This document shows positions 17,259 to 25,897 of a stretch of DNA of 59,040 nt, one piece after another (within the stretch, counting starts at the first letter, position 1; each line of letters begins with the position of its first letter). A program made the position numbers and the translations under genes. The notes beneath the pieces were generated by a model that did no database searches, had not been told where the DNA came from, and saw only the letters and a program-made list of their open reading frames with translations. This DNA is from an uncultured Lachnospiraceae bacterium (lineage in GTDB: Bacteria > Bacillota > Clostridia > Lachnospirales > Lachnospiraceae): assembly GCA_946558695.1 (NCBI GenBank), contig CAMNTQ010000017.1, positions 1 to 59,040 of the forward strand, written 5' to 3'.

Positions 17259-18611
17259 CTACAGCAGCATTTTTTCGATCACGTCTCCCATCGCGCTTTT
17301 GTAACTTACTTTCTGCACCGCTTCCTCCGTAACCACATCGATACTTCCGATCTTCTCCCCGCCGAGATAATACTCTGCTTCTCCCACTTTCTTTCCCTTT
17401 TTCACCGGCGCATTCAGGCTCTTTTTCACAGTAACCTTCCGCTCGATCGTGTTTAAGTCCGCTCCGGTAGCATCCACATAGGAAAAAGGTCTTTTCTGCG
17501 TCACAGACACATTTTCCTTCACACCCCGCTTCACCTTGACCGGCTTCACAGGCTTTAAATCACTCTCCGCATACTTCTGGCATTTACTAAAGCCATAGTT
17601 GAACAAGGTGATCGCATCCTTATTCCGCGTCTTGCTGTCATTGGCCGCCATGATAACCGCGATCAGCTCCATATCGTCCTTTTTGGCTGTGGCGGAGATA
17701 CAAAACTTTGCCTTGCTTGTGGAGCCGGTCTTAAGCCCCGTGGCGTACTCATAATGCCGGATCAATTTGTTTGTGTTGCTGAGTCCGAATTCCGCCGACC
17801 CTTTCTTAGTCTCATGAATAATGTTCTCCATCCAGATCATGCAATAGTCATGAATCTGCGGATATTTCGTGATCAGTTCCTTTGACATGAGCGCAATGTC
17901 CTTCGCCGTCGTAAGATGTCCGTCCGTATCAAGCCCGTTGCAGTTTTCAAAATGGGTATTCTCCATACCAAGTCCCTTGGCCCGCTCGTTCATCTTTGCC
18001 ACAAATTCTTCTTCGCTGCCGCAGATAAATTCCGCCATCGCCACACACGCATCATTCGCGCTTGCCACGGAGATGCATTTGATCATCGTATCCACCGTCT
18101 GCGTCTCTCCCGGCTCTAAAAACACCTGCGAGCCGCCCATGGACGCCGCGTACTCCGAAGTCGTCACCTCATCCTCAAGCTTTATCTTCCCTTCATTCAG
18201 CGCGTCAAAAATCAAAAGCAGCGTCATAACCTTTGTCACACTGGCCGGAGGTCTTTTCGTATCCGCATCCTTTTCATAGATGACCTGACCTGTAGATGTT
18301 TCTATTAAAATAGCAGAAGGCGCCGACACCGTATCCTTCCCGCCAGCTTTTTCCTCCTGCTTCTTCTTTCCTTCTTCCCCTTGTGCCTGTTCTTTGCTTA
18401 CTTCCTCCTGCACCTTCTGTTCTTTGCTTATTTCTTCCTGCTGCTGTTCTTCGCCTTCTTCTCCCTGCGTCTGTGCCGCCTCTTCATATTGAATCAACCT
18501 CTCATAATCGTCGCCAAGACCGATATCCGATGCGATTGCCGGAAGCGGTGCACACATTCCGAGAACTGCACTCAAAAATACACAGATGATCCTCTGCTGC
18601 ATATGTTTCAT
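17259..18611 (-). CDS. dacF: D-alanyl-D-alanine carboxypeptidase (DacF/PBP5-like)
   Basis: 450 residues. A signal peptide (RIICVFLSAVLGMCAPLPAIA) is followed by a Glu/Gln/Lys-rich low-complexity stretch (residues ~43-92) and then the peptidase S11 domain: SVTK at 124-127, SAN in VASANDAC, and KTG in GLKTGSTSK. A C-terminal beta-rich domain follows. It trims the terminal D-Ala from peptidoglycan pentapeptides outside the membrane. No C-terminal amphipathic helix is obvious. The acidic Q/E spacer between signal peptide and enzyme is unusual in length and may hold the enzyme away from the membrane. A terminator follows. Confidence 0.92.
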   Translation of the reverse strand: MKHMQQRIICVFLSAVLGMCAPLPAIASDIGLGDDYERLIQYEEAAQTQGEEGEEQQQEEISKEQKVQEEVSKEQAQGEEGKKKQEEKAGGKDTVSAPSAILIETSTGQVIYEKDADTKRPPASVTKVMTLLLIFDALNEGKIKLEDEVTTSEYAASMGGSQVFLEPGETQTVDTMIKCISVASANDACVAMAEFICGSEEEFVAKMNERAKGLGMENTHFENCNGLDTDGHLTTAKDIALMSKELITKYPQIHDYCMIWMENIIHETKKGSAEFGLSNTNKLIRHYEYATGLKTGSTSKAKFCISATAKKDDMELIAVIMAANDSKTRNKDAITLFNYGFSKCQKYAESDLKPVKPVKVKRGVKENVSVTQKRPFSYVDATGADLNTIERKVTVKKSLNAPVKKGKKVGEAEYYLGGEKIGSIDVVTEEAVQKVSYKSAMGDVIEKMLL

Positions 18612-18739
18612 TTACAACGCTCCATTATGTACTATTACTATTAATGTAATCGCTGGCAATGAAAAATATGCCTGAATTATGAATTACAATGTCAAAATCC
18701 CAGATTCATAGTCTTTCATGAAACCTCAAACTATCATCA

Positions 18740-19600
18740 TTAAAAACGCACTCTCTCCCGGTCCGGATGTTCCCCTGACCATCCGGTCTGCGGCATCGTG
18801 TCGATCCGGTACATATCTTCTTTTGATATCTCAAAAGAGAACAGATACTGATTCTGCCTCATCCGCTCCGGCGACGAAGATTTCGGAAGCGGAATCACTC
18901 CTTTCTGCAAGGCGTACCTAAGACAGATCTGTGCCGGCGATACACCGTACTTTGATGCCATCCCAACGATCATGGCGTCCGCAAGAACCCTTCCGCGCCC
19001 GATCGGACTCCATGCCTGCACCTGAATCTCATGCTCTTTACAGTACCGGACTGCAGCCTCCTGATGATATCCCGGATGGAACTCAATCTGATCCACCATG
19101 GGCTTTATCCGGCAGTTTTCCAAAAGATTCTCTATATGGTGGGGCAGGAAATTACTGAGACCGATCGCCTTGATTTTCCCTTCCTCATAAAGCTCTTCAA
19201 GCGCCTTCCATGTCTCTATATCAAGCGCTTTCCACGTCTCACAGTCCGGGGCGGGAAGCGGCCAGTGGATCAGATACAAGTCCAGATAATCCATCCCCAG
19301 ATTCTCGAGGCTTCTTAAAAATGCCTCCTTCGCCTCCTCATATCCCATCTCATCCTTCCACATCTTTGACGTGATGAAAAACTCCTCCCGCGGGATACCG
19401 CTTTCCCTGACCGCCTGTCCCAGATACTTTTCCGTTCCGTAAAAGGAGGCCGTATCAAAGTAACGGTAGCCGTTCTCGATAGCCGTTTTCAAAATCTCCA
19501 CATTGTCTCCCATGGCAGCCTTATAGGTGCCGAAAGCAACACAAGGGATTTTAATACCGTTATTCAAGGTAAACGTGTCATGGATACTTGTAAGTTTCAT
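18740..19600 (-). CDS. Aldo/keto reductase
   Basis: 286 residues. The catalytic tetrad is visible: Asp in YFDTASFYG, Tyr in the same motif, Lys in FITSKMW, and His in DLYLIHWPLP. Other family marks are AIGLSNF, DQIEFHPGY and the NADPH site LPKSSSPERM. It belongs to the 2,5-diketo-D-gluconate reductase-like branch, reducing small carbonyls with NADPH. The natural substrate cannot be inferred. AGAAAGGA precedes the ATG. Confidence 0.9.
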   Translation of the reverse strand: MKLTSIHDTFTLNNGIKIPCVAFGTYKAAMGDNVEILKTAIENGYRYFDTASFYGTEKYLGQAVRESGIPREEFFITSKMWKDEMGYEEAKEAFLRSLENLGMDYLDLYLIHWPLPAPDCETWKALDIETWKALEELYEEGKIKAIGLSNFLPHHIENLLENCRIKPMVDQIEFHPGYHQEAAVRYCKEHEIQVQAWSPIGRGRVLADAMIVGMASKYGVSPAQICLRYALQKGVIPLPKSSSPERMRQNQYLFSFEISKEDMYRIDTMPQTGWSGEHPDRERVRF

Positions 19601-19666
19601 ATTAATTTTCCTTTCTATGTAAAAATAATATCTATCTCTTCCAGCCGCTCACTTTCTGATGTATAT

Positions 19667-20410
19667 TTACCGTCTCCTGTTTTCCCTGTCGTGCGGATTC
19701 TTCCACACATGAAGAGCCGCCACGATTCCGGCCACATAAAGAATACTGATCAGTATCGTCGGATTATCCTGCAAAAGATAGGTCAACGCTACAATAGCAG
19801 CCAGAGAGATCAACAACTGAAACGCAGCTAGGATCCGCTTATCTTTTGCCTCCTTAGAATGCTGTAAAAATTCCAGCCGCCGCTGCTCTAATGCCAGATA
19901 TTCCATAAGATCCTCATCTCTGATCCGCGAAAGAATCAGCTGATCCCGCGATTCCTCACCATTGCCGGCGCGAAACCGCAAAAAACGCTTTTTCGGACGC
20001 TCTTCCTCATTCAGGTCAAAATCGTCCCGAAAGGCATCTCTATATGCCGATGTCTCTCTCCGGTATCTGTAATCTGAGCCGGCCTGCGCTCCTGTGTCCG
20101 AAACATTCGAGGCTGTCTGATGATTCGGACCAGCCTGCGCTCCCGCAGCCGAAACATTCGAGGCTGTCTGATGATTCGGACCAGCCTGCGCTCCCGCAGC
20201 CGAAACATCCGAGGCTGCCTGAGTATCCGGCGCGCCAAATCGGTTCGCCGCAGCCTCAGGTTCGGATACGCCCCCGGATTCGGCAGGATTACTTTTATTT
20301 GCAATCGGAACAATCTTATTCTCATCTATAACCCCTTTGTCTTCCCCTGCAAATGCTTCTGTCGTGTCTTCCGTAATTTCTTCGTTCGTAATATTCCATT
20401 CATTGTTCAC
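19667..20410 (-). CDS. Hypothetical membrane protein with 17-residue tandem repeats
   Basis: 247 residues with a GTG start at 20410 preceded by GGAGGGAG. The N-terminal ~100 residues are acidic and then repetitive: a unit like NVSAAGAQAGPNHQTAS occurs about two and a half times, encoded by a 51-bp DNA repeat. A charged middle part (DDFDLNEEERPKKRFLRF) follows, then a helical stretch and two C-terminal membrane segments (AAFQLLISLAAIVALTYLL and ILISILYVAGIVAALHVW). No known family recognised. The repeats are probably a variable-length linker. Confidence 0.7.
   Translation of the reverse strand: MNNEWNITNEEITEDTTEAFAGEDKGVIDENKIVPIANKSNPAESGGVSEPEAAANRFGAPDTQAASDVSAAGAQAGPNHQTASNVSAAGAQAGPNHQTASNVSDTGAQAGSDYRYRRETSAYRDAFRDDFDLNEEERPKKRFLRFRAGNGEESRDQLILSRIRDEDLMEYLALEQRRLEFLQHSKEAKDKRILAAFQLLISLAAIVALTYLLQDNPTILISILYVAGIVAALHVWKNPHDRENRRR
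20082..20215. repeat. 51-bp in-frame tandem repeat
   Basis: Two nearly identical 51-base units occupy 20110-20160 and 20161-20211, differing at one base near the end, and a third diverged partial copy lies at 20082-20109. The unit length is a multiple of three, so copy-number changes keep the host gene in frame. Confidence 0.85.
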
Positions 20411-20552
20411 AAATACTCCCTCCTTTTGTGCCCGAATATACTCTCTTATTTTTTAGAGAATTCATTCGTGAATATCTTGATCTAGACAGTCTGCTTTTCT
20501 ATCATAACAATTTTCGACACAAAATTCAAGGAATCGAAAGCTGCTGACACAC

Positions 20553-21410
20553 TTAATATCTCAGCTTTATATTGGATAGAGATACCTCCGCCTTATACCC
20601 TTTGGTATGCAGCATATACTCCATCCCGTTTTTCGCAAGATCGATATGGTTCTGGGGGGCGATCATAATCTCTTCAATGGGAAGATTCTTCTCACTCAGC
20701 GGTATCTCGATATAGGGGAGCATAAATCCGTCCTTGGCGCGGAAATACACTTTCGTATTCTTCTGTTTTCTAAATATAAACCGATATTCCTGCTCCTCGG
20801 CAAAGCCTCCGTTCTTAAAAAACATTGCATAGACATCTACCGTTCTCTGAAATTTTCTGCAGGCTTTCAGGTAACTGTCACCCTCCCGGTTGCTGCTCCT
20901 GACTTCCAGAAACTGATCAAGCGGCATACGAAACAGATCCGGCAGATAATTGCATATATTTTTCCTAATCAGCTGCTTCTGTTTCTTCTTATCATAGACA
21001 ACCAGTCCGTGATATGCAATCTCCGCCGCCTCTTCAATTCTGGCAATGATCTCATCGCTCCGAAAACCTATGTTGTATCCCGTCTTGTTCCCGAACTCCG
21101 ACCACATCGTAATACTGTCCCGGCATTTTGAAAAAGACAGCACAAAATACTCCCGGTTCTTTTCCCGCTTCGCATAGATAGAATCCGCAAAAAACATCTC
21201 CTTCATCGCCGGATCCGTAATATTCTCCCCGCACACCTCGTCAATGATCCCGTAAATGTGGGAAAATTCATCCGGATCATTTAAAAAATCACTTTTTGTC
21301 GCCCAAAAACAGTTATGGTTTACAATACCGTTGATTCCATTGCTTTTTGTATAATGGTACAAGATACTTCCCTTTTCCGCATGCTCCAGCTTAACTTGCC
21401 TTCCTGACAT
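20553..21410 (-). CDS. DUF2971-like protein
   Basis: 285 residues from the ATG at 21410, chosen because AGGAG lies eight bases upstream; longer in-frame starts lack a ribosome-binding site. The N-terminus LYHYTKSNGINGIVNHNCFWATKSDFLNDPDEF matches the general pattern of DUF2971 (YHYT...I...FWAT...NDP.E). FVLSFSKCRDSITMWSEFGN further fits that family. No membrane segments. The fold is unknown to me and function is unestablished; some members occur near defence islands, but here the neighbours are unrelated housekeeping genes. Confidence 0.7.
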   Translation of the reverse strand: MSGRQVKLEHAEKGSILYHYTKSNGINGIVNHNCFWATKSDFLNDPDEFSHIYGIIDEVCGENITDPAMKEMFFADSIYAKREKNREYFVLSFSKCRDSITMWSEFGNKTGYNIGFRSDEIIARIEEAAEIAYHGLVVYDKKKQKQLIRKNICNYLPDLFRMPLDQFLEVRSSNREGDSYLKACRKFQRTVDVYAMFFKNGGFAEEQEYRFIFRKQKNTKVYFRAKDGFMLPYIEIPLSEKNLPIEEIMIAPQNHIDLAKNGMEYMLHTKGYKAEVSLSNIKLRY

Positions 21411-21537
21411 TCTCATCACTCCTGTAAAATAGAATCTGCCGCATTTATCTTTACTATTACTATACAAAACCGTACATTGTCTGTCAATCAATCCTGCCGG
21501 AACCGCTTTTACAGCGCAGCCCTGACAGTAAATCAAA

Positions 21538-21574
21538 AAGCGGATAGCACATCAAAAGGCGTGCATACCCGCTT
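21538..21574 (-). terminator. Intrinsic terminator after the amino-acid permease
   Basis: On the minus strand AAGCGGGUAUGCAC pairs with GUGCUAUCCGCUU (one bulged U, one G-U pair) around a 10-base loop, followed directly by UUUUUG. It lies about 60 bases past the permease stop and closes the amidohydrolase-to-permease operon. Confidence 0.75.
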
Positions 21575-21633
21575 CTCATTTCCATATTCCAGTCCCATAT
21601 CACCCAAAATGAACGCCCTTCAAGGCTGGGCAC

Positions 21634-23019
21634 TTACTGATTCTTCACTTTATAGAAAATAATTCCTAAAACCGTCCAGACAGCAAAAGCGATCAGGCCG
21701 CTGATTCCCATATACCCCGGCAATCCCGGTATAACACAATTAAAGAACATCAGTATGCAAAATATAAGCGCTGTCACTGCTATCACAGTTCCTGCCGGGA
21801 TTTTATACGGCCGCTCCAGCTGCGGTTCGCACTTGCGGAGCCGAATCACCGCCATACAGGCAATTCCCCATCCGATCACAAATCCGGAAGAGGAAAGCAC
21901 ACTCAGGATGTCTAAAACTCCGGCTCCCAAAAACGGCCCTATAACCATTGTCATTGCGACAAACAAATTCGCCACATAAGGAGTCTTATACTTCGGATGC
22001 TCTTTTGCAAACACCGCGGGCAAAACGCCTGCCTTCGCCATACCGTACAACACTTTGGAGCCGGCCATATAAAATCCGTTCCATGTGCTGAATAAGCCTG
22101 CCAGAGTTGCAGCGATACAAATATACCACAATACTTTTCCTAACAGCCCCGGATAGATCTTTGCAAACAGATTCGATAGTACCGGTCTGTCCATATCAAT
22201 CGTTTCCGTCCACGGGAATGCCAGACCTGCCGACAAAAAAATCAATGCATAAAAAATACCGGCAGAGATCAATGCAATTACAATTACTTTCCCTAGTTTT
22301 CTCTTATCCACGTCCGGCGCCGACTCTACACTTTGCGGAATTGTATCAAATCCTGAAAAGTAAGAAGGCGCCAGCCCGAACATCGTAAATATGCCGGCCC
22401 ATACCGTCGTATGGCTCTTCCCTTCTATCTGCGAATATACCGGCGTGACGAGATTTGAAATATCCATGTGCAGCAAAGCAAATATCACACAGATCAGACT
22501 TCCGCCCAAAAGACTCAGCGTCATGATGCTCTGAAAAGACGCTCCTTTTTCTATCCCATGCCAGTTAATCAAAATGACCATCAGCGACAGCACAATTCCA
22601 AGAACAATCGTCGTTCCGTAGATGTTCTCTCCCGCAAGAGAATACAGCGGATTCCCGTTTTTCATAGCCGGAAATATATAAGAAATGATATCGTTGATCG
22701 CAATGGATTCCCATGGAACAATACTAATATAAGCCATAGCTACAAACCAGCCCGCAACAAACGTCATACGTTTATCAAACGCACGTTTTGTATACGCGAT
22801 CACTCCCCCTGCTACCGGAATCGCGGGAGCCAGTTCCGCAAAACACAGAGCCACAGGAATAAACACGATGGTTGCCAGCGAAAACCCGATTGCCGCAGGG
22901 ATCGGCCCGCCTCCGTTTTTCAGAAGATTGTTCAGCGTGGCCGACCATCCCACGCCTACCATCGCGCCGAATCCCATAGAAAACAAATCAAAGAAGGTCA
23001 GACCTTGTTTCTTCTTCAT
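21634..23019 (-). CDS. APC-superfamily amino-acid permease
   Basis: 461 residues and about 12 hydrophobic segments. The first helix region FFDLFSMGFGAMVGVGW matches the substrate-binding unwound helix of APC transporters (consensus G[A/S]G-I/V-G). It is a secondary transporter, probably for an amino acid or an amine. The start overlaps the peptidase gene by 32 bp, and a GGGAGGGG sequence lies five bases upstream of the ATG inside that gene. It is the last gene of the operon, before the terminator at 21538-21574. The exact substrate cannot be read. Confidence 0.88.
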   Translation of the reverse strand: MKKKQGLTFFDLFSMGFGAMVGVGWSATLNNLLKNGGGPIPAAIGFSLATIVFIPVALCFAELAPAIPVAGGVIAYTKRAFDKRMTFVAGWFVAMAYISIVPWESIAINDIISYIFPAMKNGNPLYSLAGENIYGTTIVLGIVLSLMVILINWHGIEKGASFQSIMTLSLLGGSLICVIFALLHMDISNLVTPVYSQIEGKSHTTVWAGIFTMFGLAPSYFSGFDTIPQSVESAPDVDKRKLGKVIVIALISAGIFYALIFLSAGLAFPWTETIDMDRPVLSNLFAKIYPGLLGKVLWYICIAATLAGLFSTWNGFYMAGSKVLYGMAKAGVLPAVFAKEHPKYKTPYVANLFVAMTMVIGPFLGAGVLDILSVLSSSGFVIGWGIACMAVIRLRKCEPQLERPYKIPAGTVIAVTALIFCILMFFNCVIPGLPGYMGISGLIAFAVWTVLGIIFYKVKNQ

Positions 23020-24427
23020 CCGGACCCCTCCCTATCGGCATGTTTACTTTCTTTCTATAAGAGTCGAGATAGGCGGCGCGATAAATTTCTCCGGGAATGT
23101 TTCGCATATCATTTTCTATTTCTTCTGTAAGCTTCTCTACCATAGTTTCCGCGATAGATAAACATTCATCTGTAAAGGAATTCAAAATCTTTCTTGCCTC
23201 GTCGGCTTTTCCTTCTTTCAGCATTGCTTCTGCCTGACCCCGCACTTCAATATCTTTCCTGCGAAACTCCTTTTCTGTATTTTTGCGGGTTTCATCCAGC
23301 CACCCATGATACCGCTCGTAATTGGATTCTATATCCGCTGCCATCCGATTCACTTTCCACCAAAATGAGGCTTCATCGTAATAGTTCTCCCCGGCTCCCA
23401 GTTTTCGGGGGATATATCCTGCATTATAAAAGGGCACGATGATACTGCAGCATGGCGGGCATACGGAGCCCCAGTAAGTAAACAACAATTCTCTGTAAGC
23501 AGTCTTATGATATTCTACAACCATGGACGCGGCGCTGTGTGTATGTGTCGGTTCACTGCCATGCATGCACACGCAAGGCACGCACCCCCCTACCGCGCTC
23601 CATCGGTTCTCTATTGTATCCCCCTCATAGTGGCCTCTCAGAATTTCCAGTACATTCTCAGCGTTTAGGTGTCCCCGTTTCCCCCGCAGCATTTTCGTCG
23701 ACCACTGAGAGCGTGAAAACCCACCCATATAATGATAGTTCAGAAGCATAAAACTTTTTGAAAAATCGAATGGCTGCCCCGCAGTATGCAATCCCTTAGA
23801 CTCCGCAAAAATATCTATATCTTTGGAAGCCGCATCATATTCTCTTCCTATAGAATATACATTGGAAATCCCCTGCACATCATTCAGCCTCCGATATACC
23901 CAATGCCGGTCCACCGTTTCCAAAAGATAAACTTCTAAAGGATCAGCCAGAATAAATGAATTATGATACGCCGAATCCGAACGTGAAGTCCCATATTTAC
24001 AGGCTCCGCCCTGTCCATATCTCTCCAGCAGCCGGATTATAACATGCAGCGCTTCCCGCGCTGTCTTAGAACGTTCCAGCCCCAGACGCACCAGATCCAT
24101 ACCCAGCAATGCATCTGCATCGGCGACGGGCACGTTCGCCCATTCCGCTTCATTTCCGACTGCAACGCCCCACTCGTTTACTCCCATTTCAAATCCCCAG
24201 ATCCACCACGGTTTTGAACCGATCATGGCGTAAGTATGCTGAACCTGTTCGACCGGAATATAAGTGCATTGGACCATTTTCTCATTCACATGATCCTCTG
24301 CCTGAAAAAAGATCAGCGGCTGAGCCTCTGTAACATCTCTGTCACTGTTTTTCGCAAAAATATTGCACCCTGTTTCGGAATACGCAGCCGGAATTGCAAG
24401 CGTATCGCAAGACGGACAAAATTTCAT
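22988..24427 (-). CDS. Secernin/C69-family peptidase
   Basis: 479 residues. The N-terminus reads CDTLAIPAAYSETGCNIFAKNSDRDVTEAQ, close to the secernin/dipeptidase pattern in which an N-terminal Cys (here Cys7, or Cys4) is the catalytic nucleophile and GxxxFxKNSDR is the conserved loop. Further along are GSKPWWIWGFEMGVNEWGVAVGNEA and CVCMHGSEPTHTHSAASMV, both typical of U34/C69. There is no signal peptide, so the enzyme is cytosolic unless a short propeptide is removed. It likely hydrolyses dipeptides or related amides. It sits between two transporters, so it probably acts on an imported substrate. Confidence 0.85.
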   Translation of the reverse strand: MKFCPSCDTLAIPAAYSETGCNIFAKNSDRDVTEAQPLIFFQAEDHVNEKMVQCTYIPVEQVQHTYAMIGSKPWWIWGFEMGVNEWGVAVGNEAEWANVPVADADALLGMDLVRLGLERSKTAREALHVIIRLLERYGQGGACKYGTSRSDSAYHNSFILADPLEVYLLETVDRHWVYRRLNDVQGISNVYSIGREYDAASKDIDIFAESKGLHTAGQPFDFSKSFMLLNYHYMGGFSRSQWSTKMLRGKRGHLNAENVLEILRGHYEGDTIENRWSAVGGCVPCVCMHGSEPTHTHSAASMVVEYHKTAYRELLFTYWGSVCPPCCSIIVPFYNAGYIPRKLGAGENYYDEASFWWKVNRMAADIESNYERYHGWLDETRKNTEKEFRRKDIEVRGQAEAMLKEGKADEARKILNSFTDECLSIAETMVEKLTEEIENDMRNIPGEIYRAAYLDSYRKKVNMPIGRGPDEEETRSDLL

Positions 24428-24444
24428 AAATATCTCCTTTCTAA

Positions 24445-25875
24445 TTACTCAGCCGGATGTGTTTTCTCCCACTCTTCATCAAAATACAGGTCATAACATT
24501 CCGGTTTCGGCGCCGGCGTCAGAAGCGATACTACGACCATAGCGACCGCACTCGCCGGGAGTGATACAAACAATGGCGGCCATGTTACCATAGTATTTAA
24601 CACCAGATAAGATATGCCTCCTACTAACATGGATGCAAGACATCCCGCGGACGTAGCTCTTTTTGAGAAATAGCAGGCAAAAAACGGAACTAGAAGCCCG
24701 CCGACTCCTAATGCGTATCCCATCGTAATCAGACTGATAATATCCTGATTAAACATTGCGATACATAAAACGCCAATGCCAATTACCATCATAGAAATAC
24801 GGCTTACCTTTAATACTTCCTGATCCGTTGCATCTTTCTTGATAAATTCTTTATAAATATTAGTAAAGCAAGTAGCGCTGCAGAGCAGGCATGTATCGGA
24901 GGTGGACATTGTAGCCGCAATACAAGCGGCAAACAAGATACCGATTACGCCGTGCGGAAGCAGATTCATAACCATTGTCGGAAGCGCATCGTTGCCGGAC
25001 GCCAGATCCGGATATAGAACCACCGCACACATACCGATAATAACGACTGCTATCGCCGGGAAAATGTACAGAAAACCGGCCTGAACGCTTGACTTCCATG
25101 CCGCCTTTTCATCCCTGCAGGACGCCAGATACCCATAGAATGCCTGCATGGTGACTGTATTCAAAACAGTCGGAACAACGATCACGCCAATAATCGTAAA
25201 CCACCCCATAGCCCCTACGTCCATGAATGATTCCGGCAAAGAGGACGCCAGCGCTCCTACTCCGCCAACCGCGCCAATAGACTTTGGCAGAAGAATAAAA
25301 ATCATACCCAAAAACAAAACCACTAATTGCATATAGTCTGTATAAACTACTGCTTTCAGACCGCCGGTACACGTATAAAGAATGACTACAACCGTCGTTA
25401 TCGCCATGGCAACTTTCAAATCCCATCCAAGAAGCGCATGGCAGATCGTTCCGGTAGCAACTACCTGTGAAGCCACAAAGCCCATATATGCAAACAGGTT
25501 TAAAATATTAGCGATAAAATTAGCCGGACGTCCGAACCGATACCCCAGATATTCGCCGATCGAAATAAATTTTCCGCGCTGCATGGCTTTCCAGATTCTT
25601 TTACAGAAAGGCGCCGCAAGAAGACTGGTCACCAAGTTGGAAAGACCGTACCACATTCCGCTCAATCCAAAATTATAACCATACCCGGTTCCTCCCACAG
25701 AAGTTGATCCGCCTGCAAGATTCGCCGCTTTTCCTACTGCCGCCGTAAAGCTTTTAAAACTCCTTCCCGCTACCACTGCATCTTCATTGGTTTTCACTCC
25801 GCGTCCCGCAAAATAACCGATGCAAATTAAAACTACAAGATATACAACTACAATAATCGTATCTAAAACTGACAT
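24445..25875 (-). CDS. Sodium:solute symporter family protein
   Basis: 476 residues with about 13 membrane segments. N-terminal DTIIVVVYLVVLICIGYFAGRG and the motif GGSTSVGGTGYGYNFGLSGMWYGL fit the SSS (SSSF/PutP-like) family. Ion-coupled uptake of a small organic solute is expected; the substrate may be an amino acid derivative, given the neighbouring peptidase and amidohydrolase. AGGAGGG precedes the ATG by eight bases. Confidence 0.88.
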   Translation of the reverse strand: MSVLDTIIVVVYLVVLICIGYFAGRGVKTNEDAVVAGRSFKSFTAAVGKAANLAGGSTSVGGTGYGYNFGLSGMWYGLSNLVTSLLAAPFCKRIWKAMQRGKFISIGEYLGYRFGRPANFIANILNLFAYMGFVASQVVATGTICHALLGWDLKVAMAITTVVVILYTCTGGLKAVVYTDYMQLVVLFLGMIFILLPKSIGAVGGVGALASSLPESFMDVGAMGWFTIIGVIVVPTVLNTVTMQAFYGYLASCRDEKAAWKSSVQAGFLYIFPAIAVVIIGMCAVVLYPDLASGNDALPTMVMNLLPHGVIGILFAACIAATMSTSDTCLLCSATCFTNIYKEFIKKDATDQEVLKVSRISMMVIGIGVLCIAMFNQDIISLITMGYALGVGGLLVPFFACYFSKRATSAGCLASMLVGGISYLVLNTMVTWPPLFVSLPASAVAMVVVSLLTPAPKPECYDLYFDEEWEKTHPAE

Positions 25876-25897
25876 AATTTCCCTCCTTACCTCTCAT

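Noticed and set aside
20044-20325. Overlapping repetitive frames on both strands at the 51-bp repeats, considered as a CRISPR array
   Set aside because: Only two and a half adjacent units with no unique spacers; the repeats are in phase with a membrane-protein gene.
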